Shown: positions 52,030 through 61,270, counted from the first letter of the stretch. The stretch is 64,000 nucleotides of DNA from JAPHTQ01 sp050302275 (GCA_050302275.1 JBNLAT010000005.1:1-64000); one strand, 5' to 3'. Notes: generated by a model not told the origin, from the sequence alone. Made by a program: numbers and translations.

Positions 52030-53073
52030 TTAGTCTCGCCCCACCCACGTATTATCCACACCCGCCTTATCCTTGACCGTCTCGATATAGGCCATCGCAC
52101 CGTCGCGGCTGGCGAAGCCGGAAACCCGCAGACGGAACCAGACCCGGCCGTCCTGCTCCACCCGATGTTTTTCTGCACGAACCCCCAGGTTGCGCAGACG
52201 CGCCAACTCCTCGTCGGCATCCTTTTCGCTACTCAGGGAGATCAGGTTAACCGACCAACCATTGGTAGTGGGTTGCGTTGTTTCGGTCGACGCTGCGGGA
52301 ATCATCTCCACCAGTTGTCTGGCGGCGGGAACAGGTGTCGTCGCGGCGGGCTTCGCTGGTTGTTTTTCCAGTGTCTCCAGGCGCTCGTTAACAGCAGCCA
52401 GCGCCTTTTCGTTCTGCTCGCGCAACTCCACCAGCGAACCATCCAGCGTGGCAGCCATTTCATTGACCTGAGCCATCAGCTTCTCCAGATCGCCACGCAA
52501 TTCACCATCTGCCGTCGCCACCGGACTACCAGTCGGCGCTTTACGCTGCTGCAACGCCTGCAATTTCATCGTCGTCTCTTCCAGCCGCGACGAAGTATCG
52601 AAAGCCTGCCAGGCGGCAAAAACAGCCGCCAGCAACGCCAACAGGGCAACGCTACCCAGTCCGATTAAAATCCCTTTGCCGTTGGCCATGCTGCCTTTCT
52701 TTGCCACCTCAGCATTGCGCTCAGCGGCGATCGCCGCGACTTCTGCGAGTGGATCGTTATTCATCACTTCCTCCATGGCTTCAGTAACAGTCGGCTCTGC
52801 CTGAGACTCAGCCTCCTCAACCTCTTCGACCACAGGGATCGCTGCCTCTTCGTCGTCACTCGATAGATCCAGCTCGTCGTCCACTTCAGGCAGTGTCACC
52901 AGTTCATCGAAGCCATCATCCCCATCATCTTCGGCCAATGGCTCAGCACTGTCCTGCAATGGCTCATCGTCGTCCGGACCAATCTCGCCTAACAGGGCAT
53001 CCAGTTCCGCGCCACTGTCTGCCAGCAGTTGATCCAGATCGTCGTCGTCAGTCTTGTGTTCGTCATCACTCAT
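52030..53073 (-). CDS. SPOR-domain inner-membrane protein
   Basis: 347 residues. A very acidic cytosolic N-terminus (about 1-120, Asp/Glu-rich), one membrane helix GLGSVALLALLAAVFAAWQAF near 135-155, a periplasmic coiled coil (about 158-240) and a C-terminal SPOR domain WSVNLISLSSEKDADEELARL through VRAEKHRVEQDGRVWFRLRVSGF, which binds denuded peptidoglycan at the septum. Comparable to FtsN/DamX-type topology. Neighbours give no operon partner. Confidence 0.88.
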   Translation of the reverse strand: MSDDEHKTDDDDLDQLLADSGAELDALLGEIGPDDDEPLQDSAEPLAEDDGDDGFDELVTLPEVDDELDLSSDDEEAAIPVVEEVEEAESQAEPTVTEAMEEVMNNDPLAEVAAIAAERNAEVAKKGSMANGKGILIGLGSVALLALLAAVFAAWQAFDTSSRLEETTMKLQALQQRKAPTGSPVATADGELRGDLEKLMAQVNEMAATLDGSLVELREQNEKALAAVNERLETLEKQPAKPAATTPVPAARQLVEMIPAASTETTQPTTNGWSVNLISLSSEKDADEELARLRNLGVRAEKHRVEQDGRVWFRLRVSGFASRDGAMAYIETVKDKAGVDNTWVGRD

Positions 53074-53100
53074 AATAATTCCCGAATCGCCGTTCCCTGG

Positions 53101-53454
53101 TTATGGCACGGCCACTGTCATCGCCTTACCCTTGTAACCGTGCACAATGTCGTGTGCCCTGACCGTCACTTCCTTGATCTCAGGCGCGACCTTTATCCCG
53201 ACCAGCGTTGAGTCGAATGACGCGACACCTTCATGGGGAGTAAAGATTGTGCGTTTACCCAACACCGTACCATCCGGCGCGAGCACTTCCCACATATCCA
53301 CATAGTGATCCCAGCCCTCATCCTTGTGCGCAACGGTGACGGTTAACTTGTACAGGCGCGGGCCGCTGGCTTCAATGTTGACGCTCACAACGTCAGGCTC
53401 GCCAGCCAGGGCCACAAACGGTAACAGTAGCAATACCGCGCAGACTAATCTCAT
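53101..53454 (-). CDS. Small secreted protein of unknown function
   Basis: 117 residues. Signal peptide with VALA-GE cleavage near 17. The mature part is beta-rich: YKLTVTVAHKDEGWDHYVDMWEVLAPDGT, KRTIFTPHEGVASFDSTL, and KEVTVRAHDIVHGYKG. Looks like a single immunoglobulin-like or small beta-sandwich domain. I recognise no family. It lies 28 bases downstream of the SPOR gene start region and could be independent. Confidence 0.75.
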   Translation of the reverse strand: MRLVCAVLLLLPFVALAGEPDVVSVNIEASGPRLYKLTVTVAHKDEGWDHYVDMWEVLAPDGTVLGKRTIFTPHEGVASFDSTLVGIKVAPEIKEVTVRAHDIVHGYKGKAMTVAVP

Positions 53455-53609
53455 CGTCCACCCTCATTAGTGAAATGATACGTCTGTCACACTTCCACAA
53501 TTTAGACTTGTTGACGTCATTTGCCAATAACTTACTGCTAAATGGCGGTATCTATTGCAGAGCAATCAGCAGTAAATTTCAGCGTATATTGCCGATGAAT
53601 ACGGATTAT

Positions 53610-55241
53610 TTAGCTTCGTCTTTCGTCTGTCTTGCCACGTCGATCCTGAATAAAGGTCACCGGCATATCCTGCAAGGCCGGTTCCAGATGCTCCAGCAGT
53701 TTTTGTGATTTAAGAATAATTCTCAGGCTAGTTTTCACCGTATTACGATGACGCAACTCCCGTACAATCGCCTCGGTGGCGGAAAGATCGAGGTAGGTCA
53801 CCATACTCAGATCGAGCACCACATTTTCCTCACGATGTGCTTTTAGTGGCTCGCTTAGCTGATCAATCGAGGCATAGAACAGATGACCTTCTACACGGAT
53901 GCGGAAAGCGCCGTCGATGGCCGCCAGCTCGATCTTCAGTTTCGAGGCCGCAACAATAAACATCACCACAGAAAAGATCAGCGCCACCGCCAACCCTGCC
54001 TGCAGACCGAGGAAAACGATACTGAACAGAGTCACCGAGAACACGGCCAGCTCCCCTTTCCACGGCATCAGGCGGACGATTTCCGGCCACTTGATCATGC
54101 CGATGCCAACCAGCATCAGAGTGCCGGAGATCACCGCCATCGGCAGATGACTTAATAATGGTCCCAGTGTCACCATCAAAGCCAGCACGATGAAAGAGGA
54201 GAGAATACCGGCCAACGGTGTCTTCACTCCTATGGATTGATTGATCGCGGTACGATTGAAACTGCCAGAGCCAGCAAAGCTGGAGAAAAACGGTGCCAGT
54301 AGATTGGACATTCCCTGCGCGTAAACTTCCTTATCGATATTGATCGGTTGATCGGTGGTAGTGCGAAGATGCTTCACGATCACCATCGACTGAGCCAGGC
54401 CGATCAGGGCGATCGCCAGCGCATTGGGCAGCATAGCTACACCTACCAAAAGATATTCCAGATCCAGTTTCGGATAGGAGAGCGGTAACAACCTGATCGA
54501 GACATTTCCCAGCAGTTCGATCTCGGTTGTGACCTGAGTATAAAGACTCATCATACCCAGCCCAGCCAGATAGCCCACACTAATCGCGATAAGGATTGAA
54601 TAACGTGCGGTAAAGCGTTTGGCGATCAGACCGGTGATTACAGTCACGGCACCGATGACAAAACTGTAGGGATTGATCAGATCGCCACTATCACTGAAAA
54701 GAACGTAGAGCTTCTGAAAAAAGAAATCGGTACGAAACAGCGAAAGACCGAGCATGCCGTCAAGGGAGGAGAAGATCAGAATCATACCGACGCCGACGGT
54801 AATTCCCGTCACCGCAGCGGGACTGAGATACTGGAAATACTTGCCTCCACGCGCCAGCCAGATCGCCAACTGGATCAGGCCGACCATCAAACTGAGCAGC
54901 AACACATAATCGATGTAAAGCGGACTACCACGCCCGGCAAACGGGGCTATTGCCACACCGATGAGAATCGCTACTGCGGTATTCGGCCCACCGAGCATCG
55001 AACTGCTACCGAACAGACTGGCAAACAGGGTCACGAAGACCGAGGTATAGATACCGTACTCGGGTGGAAGACCCGCGAGGTAGGCAAAGGTGATTCCCTG
55101 GGGAATGACCAGCATCGCCCCGGCCAGGGCACCGAGCAATTCGGTATTTAGCTCCTCGCGCCTCAGACTGCCACTACGCCATGGCAATGTCTCCGCCGCC
55201 AGACCCGCACCAATGGCACGCCAACCGCTCAATGAATCCAC
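53610..55241 (-). CDS. SulP family anion permease with STAS domain
   Basis: 543 residues. Twelve-plus membrane helices; MLVIPQGITFAYLAGLPPEYGIYTS near 44-68 is the SulP signature; SFAGSGSFNRTAINQSIG near 318-335 lies in the substrate-binding part; a C-terminal STAS domain (about 440-520) has VVLDLSMVTYLDLSATEAIVREL. Sulfate, bicarbonate or other anions are possible. Starts with GTG 55241 (TTG 55232 is an alternative with GGAG before it), overlapping the stop of the dihaem cytochrome gene by 13 bases, so the two are translationally coupled. Substrate inferred as sulfate/thiosulfate-linked from that neighbour. Confidence 0.92.
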   Translation of the reverse strand: MDSLSGWRAIGAGLAAETLPWRSGSLRREELNTELLGALAGAMLVIPQGITFAYLAGLPPEYGIYTSVFVTLFASLFGSSSMLGGPNTAVAILIGVAIAPFAGRGSPLYIDYVLLLSLMVGLIQLAIWLARGGKYFQYLSPAAVTGITVGVGMILIFSSLDGMLGLSLFRTDFFFQKLYVLFSDSGDLINPYSFVIGAVTVITGLIAKRFTARYSILIAISVGYLAGLGMMSLYTQVTTEIELLGNVSIRLLPLSYPKLDLEYLLVGVAMLPNALAIALIGLAQSMVIVKHLRTTTDQPINIDKEVYAQGMSNLLAPFFSSFAGSGSFNRTAINQSIGVKTPLAGILSSFIVLALMVTLGPLLSHLPMAVISGTLMLVGIGMIKWPEIVRLMPWKGELAVFSVTLFSIVFLGLQAGLAVALIFSVVMFIVAASKLKIELAAIDGAFRIRVEGHLFYASIDQLSEPLKAHREENVVLDLSMVTYLDLSATEAIVRELRHRNTVKTSLRIILKSQKLLEHLEPALQDMPVTFIQDRRGKTDERRS

Positions 55242-56065
55242 TCCGCGACCAGCTCAAACAGCTTGAGCAGTTTGCTGTTACGCGGGTCACCCGGGCGAAT
55301 CTGCATATTGATATAGGCCGCCACATCCTTGGCTTCCTGGTACGACAGGCTACGCTCCTGTCCCAGAGGCATATTGGCCCAGATAAATCCGGAGGCCTTG
55401 TCCAGCCGTGCCATCCCGGCACCACGGTTATAGGCATGCATCCCCCATAGCGGTGGCAAGCTCGAAACACCCTCACCATTCTCGCCGTGACAACTGGCAC
55501 AACGAGTCGCGTAGATCGCCTTGCCGTTTGCCGGGTTGGGATCGAAACCGGTGTCGGGCAGGGTCGGCACCCCACGACCATCGGGTGCTTCGCCGATCAC
55601 CTGGCCGTAGGAGAGATAATTGATATAGGCGGCGATCGCCAATACCTCAGGCGCATCCTCCGGTGGCATGATGCCGTCGAGACTGTAAACAAAACACTCG
55701 CGGATACGCAGGCCGATACCATTGCGCTGGCCATTCTTACTGCGCCATTTGGGATACATCCCGGCGACGTTGAGCGGAATGGCATCGGGCTTACGTCCAG
55801 CATCAAGGTGACAATTAGAACAACGCAGGTGATTACCCTGATATCGGGCACCGTATTTTTCCGTTTCGGTCACAATGCGATAGCCGAAAACCACGTTGCT
55901 TAAATAATCGTCGAGATAACTACGTTGTAAAAGCGTTTCGATGGAGGGAGGCTGCGCCTTGAGTGGCGCAGCATAGAACAGCACAGAGCAAATCAGCAGG
56001 GGGATGATGATACATCGGAGTACCGTGAAACGATCCCGCAGGGGATAACCCAGACCAACTCGCAT
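55229..56065 (-). CDS. Dihaem c-type cytochrome, thiosulfate dehydrogenase (TsdA)-like
   Basis: About 278 residues from ATG 56065; the longer frame from 56179 adds a hydrophilic N-terminus. Signal peptide LRCIIIPLLICSVLFYAAPLKA. First haem site LRCSNCHLDAGRKP near 81-93; second TRCASCHGENGEG near 188-199. Between them GLRIRECFVYSLDG carries a Cys 38 residues after the haem His, matching the place of the unusual Cys haem ligand of TsdA; the second domain has IWANMPLGQ with the expected Met ligand and ends DVAAYINMQIRPGDP, like TsdA. Would oxidise thiosulfate to tetrathionate in the periplasm. Coupled to a SulP permease. Assignment is by motif, not alignment. Confidence 0.75.
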   Translation of the reverse strand: MRVGLGYPLRDRFTVLRCIIIPLLICSVLFYAAPLKAQPPSIETLLQRSYLDDYLSNVVFGYRIVTETEKYGARYQGNHLRCSNCHLDAGRKPDAIPLNVAGMYPKWRSKNGQRNGIGLRIRECFVYSLDGIMPPEDAPEVLAIAAYINYLSYGQVIGEAPDGRGVPTLPDTGFDPNPANGKAIYATRCASCHGENGEGVSSLPPLWGMHAYNRGAGMARLDKASGFIWANMPLGQERSLSYQEAKDVAAYINMQIRPGDPRNSKLLKLFELVAEWIH

Positions 56066-56243
56066 AATCCTGTGCATACGCCGCAAACAGTTCCCGATTG
56101 TGTTGTCGTGTCCGTGGAATACCTCCCTGGTAGATATCGTCGCCATGACCAGCATCGATCCGCCGGCCACCCTTGCCAACTTAATTGACGAAAACTAACA
56201 CAAATTTTAAGGCTATTAAAACTGCTAAAAGATACTTGGGTGG

Positions 56244-56320
56244 AAGCCAGGGACGGCTTCCGACAACAGGCTTTGCAACATCGTGTCCTGGTACGAGGAT
56301 TACTCTGAGGTGCTTTCTAC
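56244..56320. repeat. Palindromic repeat, copy D (degenerate)
   Basis: Right-hand part AGGCTTTGCAACATCGTGTC then ACGAGGATTACTCTGAGGTGCTTTCTAC aligns with the right half of copies A and B. The tip TAGAAAGCACCTCAG (minus strand) supplies the TAG stop codon of the ABC permease gene. A nested GGAAGCC..GGCTTCC palindrome precedes it. The left end is not recognisable. Confidence 0.55.
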
Positions 56321-57312
56321 TCCCAGCGGAACAACAACGCGCCAATACTCAGGAACACCGCGCTCATCACCGCCAGCACCAGTAACTCGGGGGCAACGCC
56401 TGCCAGGGTGGCACCATCGAACATCACCGCACGGGCAGCGTCAATCATGTGGGTCAGAGGAAAAATAGCTGCTAACTGTTGCACCATCGGGTTGGTCCCC
56501 TCCAGCGAGAACCAGACTCCGGAGAGGAACATCATCGGCCAGCTGATCATATTCAGCATCCCTTCGGCGAACTCCTCGCTGGCGATACGTGCCGCGATCA
56601 CCAGTCCCATACTGATCATGCAGAAGGCGCCCATGGCGAATACCAGAAACAGGGTCAGGTAGGAGCCATACATGGCAAAGTCGACAAACAGGTTGGTACC
56701 GAAAAAGACCACCATTGCCACCGCCAGGATCAACCACAGACGGGAGAAGACCTGGGCAGTAAGAAACTCGATAGCGGAGAGTGGTGTCGCCTTGAGCCGC
56801 TTGAGCACACCGTTTTTGCGATAACGCACGATCACATAGCCGACGCCGTAGAGGGCGCTGAACATGATGTTCATGCCAATAAGGCCCGGGATCAGCCAGT
56901 CGACGTAACGGATCTCGCGGCCGCTCACTACCTGCTTGGTAAAATCGGCCTGTGGCGTACCGTGCAATACCTGCTCCAGCATGTAGCCGCGGGGTGAGCT
57001 GTCGTTGATCCAGTAGCGCTTGCCGCTGCTGTCGAGCAACAGATCGATCTGGTGGCGCTCGACTTTGGTGATCGCAGCCTTGAGCTCAGGCATTTCGATA
57101 AATTGCACAAAATCGGTAGCGTAGACACCGTTGCCCGGATTCTCACCATAGACCCCAACCTTGTACATCGGCGCAGGCTCGCCGGAAAAGGCGAAGGCAA
57201 ATCCGGCGACGATCATCACCGGAAAGATCAGGTTCCAGCCCATCGCCGCACGGTCGCGCAGGAACTCCTTGTTACGGGCAAGAAAGACCGCCAACAAACG
57301 CTGTAGCTTCAT
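56317..57312 (-). CDS. ABC-2 family transporter permease
   Basis: 331 residues. N-terminal membrane helix LIFPVMIVAGFAFAFSG (about 28-44), a periplasmic domain (about 45-165), then five helices, with the family motif MISMGLVIAARIASEEFAEGMLNMISWPMMFLSGVWF near 232-268. Works with the ATPase encoded just upstream. Likely exports a lipid, polymer or drug; not inferable. ATG overlaps the ATPase stop by four bases. Its TAG stop is formed by the tip of repeat copy D. Confidence 0.9.
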   Translation of the reverse strand: MKLQRLLAVFLARNKEFLRDRAAMGWNLIFPVMIVAGFAFAFSGEPAPMYKVGVYGENPGNGVYATDFVQFIEMPELKAAITKVERHQIDLLLDSSGKRYWINDSSPRGYMLEQVLHGTPQADFTKQVVSGREIRYVDWLIPGLIGMNIMFSALYGVGYVIVRYRKNGVLKRLKATPLSAIEFLTAQVFSRLWLILAVAMVVFFGTNLFVDFAMYGSYLTLFLVFAMGAFCMISMGLVIAARIASEEFAEGMLNMISWPMMFLSGVWFSLEGTNPMVQQLAAIFPLTHMIDAARAVMFDGATLAGVAPELLVLAVMSAVFLSIGALLFRWE

Positions 57313-58193
57313 GGGCGGATCTCCTTGCCGGTCAGTTGCAGGAACAGGTCGTCCAGGGTGCGGGAACGAATCCGCAACCGATCCAGCGAAACCCCTGCAT
57401 CGAGCAGTTCACGCACCGTATCGTTGACCGCACTGGTCAGCACCTCGAGGCTGTCGCCGCAATCGAGCACCGTCAGCGGCAGGGCTGCCGCCGCTTCGGT
57501 GAAATCGACTCGTGGCAACTGCAATACCACGTCGCTAAAATGGGCCGCCAGCAGCGCGTCAGGCGAGCCCTGAGCGATGATGTTGCCACGGTCCATGATG
57601 ATGATCTCGTCGCACAGCTCGTAGGCCTCTTCCATGTAGTGTGTGGTAAGCAGCACGGTCTTGCCACGGGCCTTGATATTACGCACCAGCTCCCACAGAT
57701 TACGCCGCGCCTGCGGGTCGAGGCCGGTGGTCGGTTCGTCGAGGAACACCACTTCGGGGTCGTTAATCAGGGCGATGGCCAGCAACAGGCGCTGGCGCTG
57801 ACCGCCGGAGAGCTTGCGCGTATCGCGGTCGAGGAACGACTCAAGGGCGCAGCTGGTGATCAGCTCATCGATGGAAGTGGTTTTGGGATAGAAGCGCTGA
57901 AACATCTGCAGCGTTTCGCGCACGGTGATGAATTCCTGGAGCGCGGTGGACTGAAACATAATCCCCGCTTCAAGACGGAAGGCACCGTCCAACGCTTCAC
58001 CCTTGTAGCGGATTTTGCCCGAGGTGGGCTCCTTGATGCCCTCGAGGATCTCCACCGTGGTGGTCTTACCTGCGCCGTTGGGGCCGAGCAGGCCGAAGCA
58101 GGTGCCGCTCTCGATCTGGAAACTGATACCGTCCACCGCACGCACACCCTGGAAATCCTTAACCAGGTTTTCGACTTCAATCAGGGCTGACAT
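57309..58193 (-). CDS. ABC transporter ATP-binding protein
   Basis: 294 residues. Walker A GPNGAGKTTTVEIL (about 38-51), Q-loop in MFQSTALQEF, ABC signature KLSGGQRQRLLLA near 136-148, Walker B PEVVFLDEPTTGLDPQARRNLW near 154-175, H-loop VLLTTHYMEEAYELCDE. C-terminal extension (about 215-294) is typical of DrrA-like exporters. Drives the ABC-2 permease that follows. Confidence 0.96.
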   Translation of the reverse strand: MSALIEVENLVKDFQGVRAVDGISFQIESGTCFGLLGPNGAGKTTTVEILEGIKEPTSGKIRYKGEALDGAFRLEAGIMFQSTALQEFITVRETLQMFQRFYPKTTSIDELITSCALESFLDRDTRKLSGGQRQRLLLAIALINDPEVVFLDEPTTGLDPQARRNLWELVRNIKARGKTVLLTTHYMEEAYELCDEIIIMDRGNIIAQGSPDALLAAHFSDVVLQLPRVDFTEAAAALPLTVLDCGDSLEVLTSAVNDTVRELLDAGVSLDRLRIRSRTLDDLFLQLTGKEIRP

Positions 58194-58262
58194 GGCGTGG
58201 GCTGTTCTCTTTATTCTCGGTAAAGACCCATCTTAAACCTCGGTCATGACCTGTCAACTACG

Positions 58263-59156
58263 CTACGGTTTATCGCGTAGCAGTCGCCGCGGTAATGGAT
58301 CTAGAGACGCCAGAAAGGCCTCGACCGCATCCGTGTATTCACCGGGCAGACCGAGTTCCTCGTTAATCTCTCGATGGGATTTCGCCTGCGGTAACACCTC
58401 GGCCCGGACACCCACTTTTTTAGCACTGGCGGCAAACACCCGTGTCTGAAGACAGGGTTTATCCTCGCGCTCACTGGAACAGACCAGCAGGATCGGTTTT
58501 GCCTGCGGGGTAAGAATGTGCTGCGGCGAAGCAGCTTTCCAATAGGCAGGATCGTCACCGAAGGCCTTATCGTAAAAGCGGTAGTGCTCCCGCTGCATCA
58601 CCTTGACCATATCGGTCGCTGCGGTATCCAGCGACACCGTACCAATCCAGGGACGGGCACCCTGAGCAAACGCTCTATCAGGCGCCGCATTCAGCACAGA
58701 TACCAGATGCGCCCCAGCGGAATGGCCCATGAGAATAAATTTGTCCGCATCGGCGCCCCACTCCTGTGCCCGCTTTTGCGCCGTGGCCAGGGCCCGTGCG
58801 ACATCATCAGCCTGGGTCAACGGGTCGGCATCGGGCAGCATGCGGTAGTTGGCGGAGATAAAAACAAAACCGCGAGGCGCCCAGCGCGCCAGCTTGTTTT
58901 CTACCACCCGGTCATTGGTTTTATCGCCGATACGCCAGGCACCACCATGGACCATGAAGATGACCGGCGCACCCTTGACGCCCTGTGGAAGGTACACATC
59001 CATTTTCTGCGCTGCGTCTTTGCCATAGGCGACATCACGCACCACTTCCACCTCGTCAGGTACACTAATCCGCCCGGCACAGGCGGCAAGGGGCAGCAGC
59101 AGTATGGCAATTAGCGGAAGGAATAGAGCAAAACGGCTAGCGACCACGGTCAGCAC
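58263..59156 (-). CDS. Lipoprotein alpha/beta hydrolase (carboxylesterase-type)
   Basis: 297 residues. Lipobox LAAC near 22-26 of the signal peptide predicts a lipid-anchored protein. Hydrolase core: MVHGGAWRIGDK (HGGxW oxyanion hole, about 69-80), the nucleophile LMGHSAGAHLVSVL near 143-156 (GHSAG), an Asp/Glu region SSEREDKPCLQT near 232 and catalytic His in AKSHREINEELG near 261-272. Resembles exported BD-FAE/Aes-like esterases. Substrate unknown. Two bases separate... its start from nothing strong; GTG or ATG choice is by the signal peptide. Confidence 0.85.
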   Translation of the reverse strand: MLTVVASRFALFLPLIAILLLPLAACAGRISVPDEVEVVRDVAYGKDAAQKMDVYLPQGVKGAPVIFMVHGGAWRIGDKTNDRVVENKLARWAPRGFVFISANYRMLPDADPLTQADDVARALATAQKRAQEWGADADKFILMGHSAGAHLVSVLNAAPDRAFAQGARPWIGTVSLDTAATDMVKVMQREHYRFYDKAFGDDPAYWKAASPQHILTPQAKPILLVCSSEREDKPCLQTRVFAASAKKVGVRAEVLPQAKSHREINEELGLPGEYTDAVEAFLASLDPLPRRLLRDKP

Positions 59157-59162
59157 TCAACA

Positions 59163-59429
59163 TTACGCTTCGTCTTGGTGGCGACCTGGCATGTTGACCG
59201 CCTTCTTCACCCGAATGATATTGCCGCCAACATCGGTGCCATTGAGATTCTTCATCGCCGCCTTGGCCTCGCCGGGCTTGGGCATCTCGACAAAACCGAA
59301 GCCTTTGGACACCCCGGTTTTGGTATCCAAAACCAGATTGCAGGACTGGATTCGACCGTAGGCCTGGAACAATTCACGTAGCTCCGCCTCAGTCGTCTTG
59401 CGGGAAAGGTTGCGCACCAATAGCTTCAT
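59163..59429 (-). CDS. RRM-domain RNA-binding protein
   Basis: 88 residues from ATG 59429 (MKLLVRNLSRKTTEAEL), the start giving a canonical RRM; the ORF runs on to 59501 with cysteine-rich nonsense. RNP2 LLVRNLS (3-9) and RNP1 KGFGFVEM near 43-50 are intact, with the four-strand/two-helix pattern. Similar to small bacterial RNA-binding proteins (Rbp type) that act on mRNA in cold or stress. A short C-terminal tail NMPGRHQDEA ends it. It lies just before the YebC gene in the opposite direction. Confidence 0.93.
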   Translation of the reverse strand: MKLLVRNLSRKTTEAELRELFQAYGRIQSCNLVLDTKTGVSKGFGFVEMPKPGEAKAAMKNLNGTDVGGNIIRVKKAVNMPGRHQDEA

Positions 59430-59563
59430 GGGAAAACACCAGGATAGGGGGACAGGGAGGTGATAATAACACGCAGACGCAAGTTTACGGGCACAACACA
59501 CACTTACCGACGCGCCCTTTTACCCTTATAATCCGCCGCAGAACACGATTCGGAGAGAGCGTA

Positions 59564-60277
59564 ATGGGCAGAGCCTACCAGAACCGCAAAGTATCCATGG
59601 CCAAAACGGCCGCCGCGAAAACCAAGGTCTACAGCAAGTATGGCCGCGAGATTTATGTCAGCGCCAAATCGGGCGGCACCGATCCCAACGGCAACCTGAG
59701 CCTGCGCGGCCTGATCGAGCGTGCAAAAAAGGATCAGGTGCCAACCCACGTCATCGACAAGGCGCTGGAGAAGGCCAAGGGCGGCGGCGGCGAAGACTAC
59801 TCCCCGGCGCTGTACGAAGGTTTCGGTCCCGGTGGTTGCATGGTACTGGTCGAATGCCTCACCGATAACCCCAACCGTACCATCGGTGACGTGCGTACCT
59901 GCTTCAACAAGGCCAAGGCCAAGCTCGGCACCTCAGGCAACGTCAGTCACATGTTCGACCACTCGGCGATTCTGGTCTTCGAGGGCGACGAGGATGCCGC
60001 ACTGGAAGCCTTACTCGGTGAAGACGTCGATGTCAGTGATGTGGAAAACGAGGACGGTAAACTCACGGTATTCGTCCCCCACACCGAATACAACAAAGCC
60101 AAGCAGGCACTACTCAACGCCTTCGGCGAGATCGACTTTGAAGTGGACGAGATCCAGTACGTCCCCAAAGGCTCGACACCGATCAGCGGTGAGGATGTGG
60201 AAGTGATGGAAAAGTTCCTCGACATGCTTAACGACGTGGACGATGTACAGAATATCTATCATGACGCTGAGTACTAA
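59564..60277 (+). CDS. YebC/PmpR family transcriptional regulator / translation factor
   Basis: 237 residues. KAAAKTKVYSKYGREIYVSAKSGGTDPN-like N-terminal part (about 15-40) and EGFGPGGCMVLVECLTDNPNRT near 84-105 are family hallmarks; acidic C-terminal half DVENEDGKLTVFVPHTEYNKAK. Members bind DNA, and recent work links YebC-family proteins to translation of proline tracts; which applies here is unknown. Lacks the RuvC neighbour found in many genomes. Bidirectional terminator follows. Confidence 0.92.
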   Translation: MGRAYQNRKVSMAKTAAAKTKVYSKYGREIYVSAKSGGTDPNGNLSLRGLIERAKKDQVPTHVIDKALEKAKGGGGEDYSPALYEGFGPGGCMVLVECLTDNPNRTIGDVRTCFNKAKAKLGTSGNVSHMFDHSAILVFEGDEDAALEALLGEDVDVSDVENEDGKLTVFVPHTEYNKAKQALLNAFGEIDFEVDEIQYVPKGSTPISGEDVEVMEKFLDMLNDVDDVQNIYHDAEY

Positions 60278-60286
60278 TTAGCACGC

Positions 60287-60322
60287 AAATAAAAAAGCCC
60301 CCGACTGGGGGCTTTTTTATTT
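60287..60322. terminator. Bidirectional terminator after the YebC gene
   Basis: 16-bp stem AAATAAAAAAGCCCCC - GACT - GGGGGCTTTTTTATTT. Confidence 0.95.
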
Positions 60323-60348
60323 GTACTCCATGTGGCAACAAATCAACT

Positions 60349-61083
60349 TTAGAAACGAATGCCACCAGCGACAAAGTAACCGTCATAGCTCAGGAATGAG
60401 CTGACGTGGATTTCGCGATCCACACCGTCATTTCCGCTAGCACCCTGATCATCCAAACCGATATCGCTGCGCTGATAACCGGCGCGTAAATAGAAATCAT
60501 CGATCTGATAGTGCACACCCAGCATCGTCTTCCAGACAAAACCATCTGACTTCGCGCTAATTGCCCCGCTCATCTTCGAACCAACATATCCAAGTCCGAC
60601 ACCAGCATAAGGCATGATCTTCTCGCCGAGGTCGAGATAAAAACGGGTGTTGATGAGGAAGGAGGTCGTCTCCAGTTTTCCCCTGGTCTCACTCAGTGCC
60701 GAGGCAGTGTAGTCAGTCTCCATTCGATACAATTCAAAACCGTAGCTGTACCAACCAGCGCGGTTAAAGTGTTCATAATCGATACTGATCACTGTCGCCG
60801 AAGAATCGTCGAACTTCACAGGAACTGCTTCGACCACATCCCCACAAAGGGAAAAAATACAACTTTGTCCGACGACCTTGTCGTACTCCTGGGTTGGATT
60901 ACTTAACGCCACATTGGACATACGCAGAGTGAACGCATCACGCTTGTTGGCAAACGGCCCGTCTATCAAGGTGAATATATTTTGGCCGCTCCCATCACTA
61001 GCCTGTGCGACAGGGCAGAGAGACAGGATCGCTGCGCCGATGAGTGCAAAGCGAATGAATGGGGAGAAAAACGTAAATTTCAT
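60349..61083 (-). CDS. Outer-membrane beta-barrel protein
   Basis: 244 residues. Signal peptide with VAQA-SD cleavage near 28. Repeated amphipathic strands (ISIDYEHFNRAGWYSYGFELY, TSFLINTRFYLDLGEKIMPYAGVGLGYVG) and a final YFVAGGIRF ending in Phe. The PYAGVGLGY motif is typical of OmpW/OmpA-like barrels. Two Cys near 73 and 78 (SCIFSLC) could form an exterior disulfide. Function unknown. Shares the terminator with the YebC gene. Confidence 0.75.
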   Translation of the reverse strand: MKFTFFSPFIRFALIGAAILSLCPVAQASDGSGQNIFTLIDGPFANKRDAFTLRMSNVALSNPTQEYDKVVGQSCIFSLCGDVVEAVPVKFDDSSATVISIDYEHFNRAGWYSYGFELYRMETDYTASALSETRGKLETTSFLINTRFYLDLGEKIMPYAGVGLGYVGSKMSGAISAKSDGFVWKTMLGVHYQIDDFYLRAGYQRSDIGLDDQGASGNDGVDREIHVSSFLSYDGYFVAGGIRF

Positions 61084-61270
61084 ACCTTATCCCTAAGGCA
61101 AGGGCTGGGTAATTCAGCCCCGGCACCATTTTGTCGTTTTGTATGGCTCCTACAGATAAATGTACGATACCACACAAAAAGCAAAAGAATTAGTTATTAG
61201 TTATCAACTGGTTAGTAATGGCACCCAATTTGCTCCCCTATGTCCCGTCATCAACCAAGTGGAGGCAACA

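Noticed and set aside
56066..56179. N-terminal extension of the dihaem cytochrome to 56179
   Set aside because: A clean signal peptide begins only after ATG 56065.
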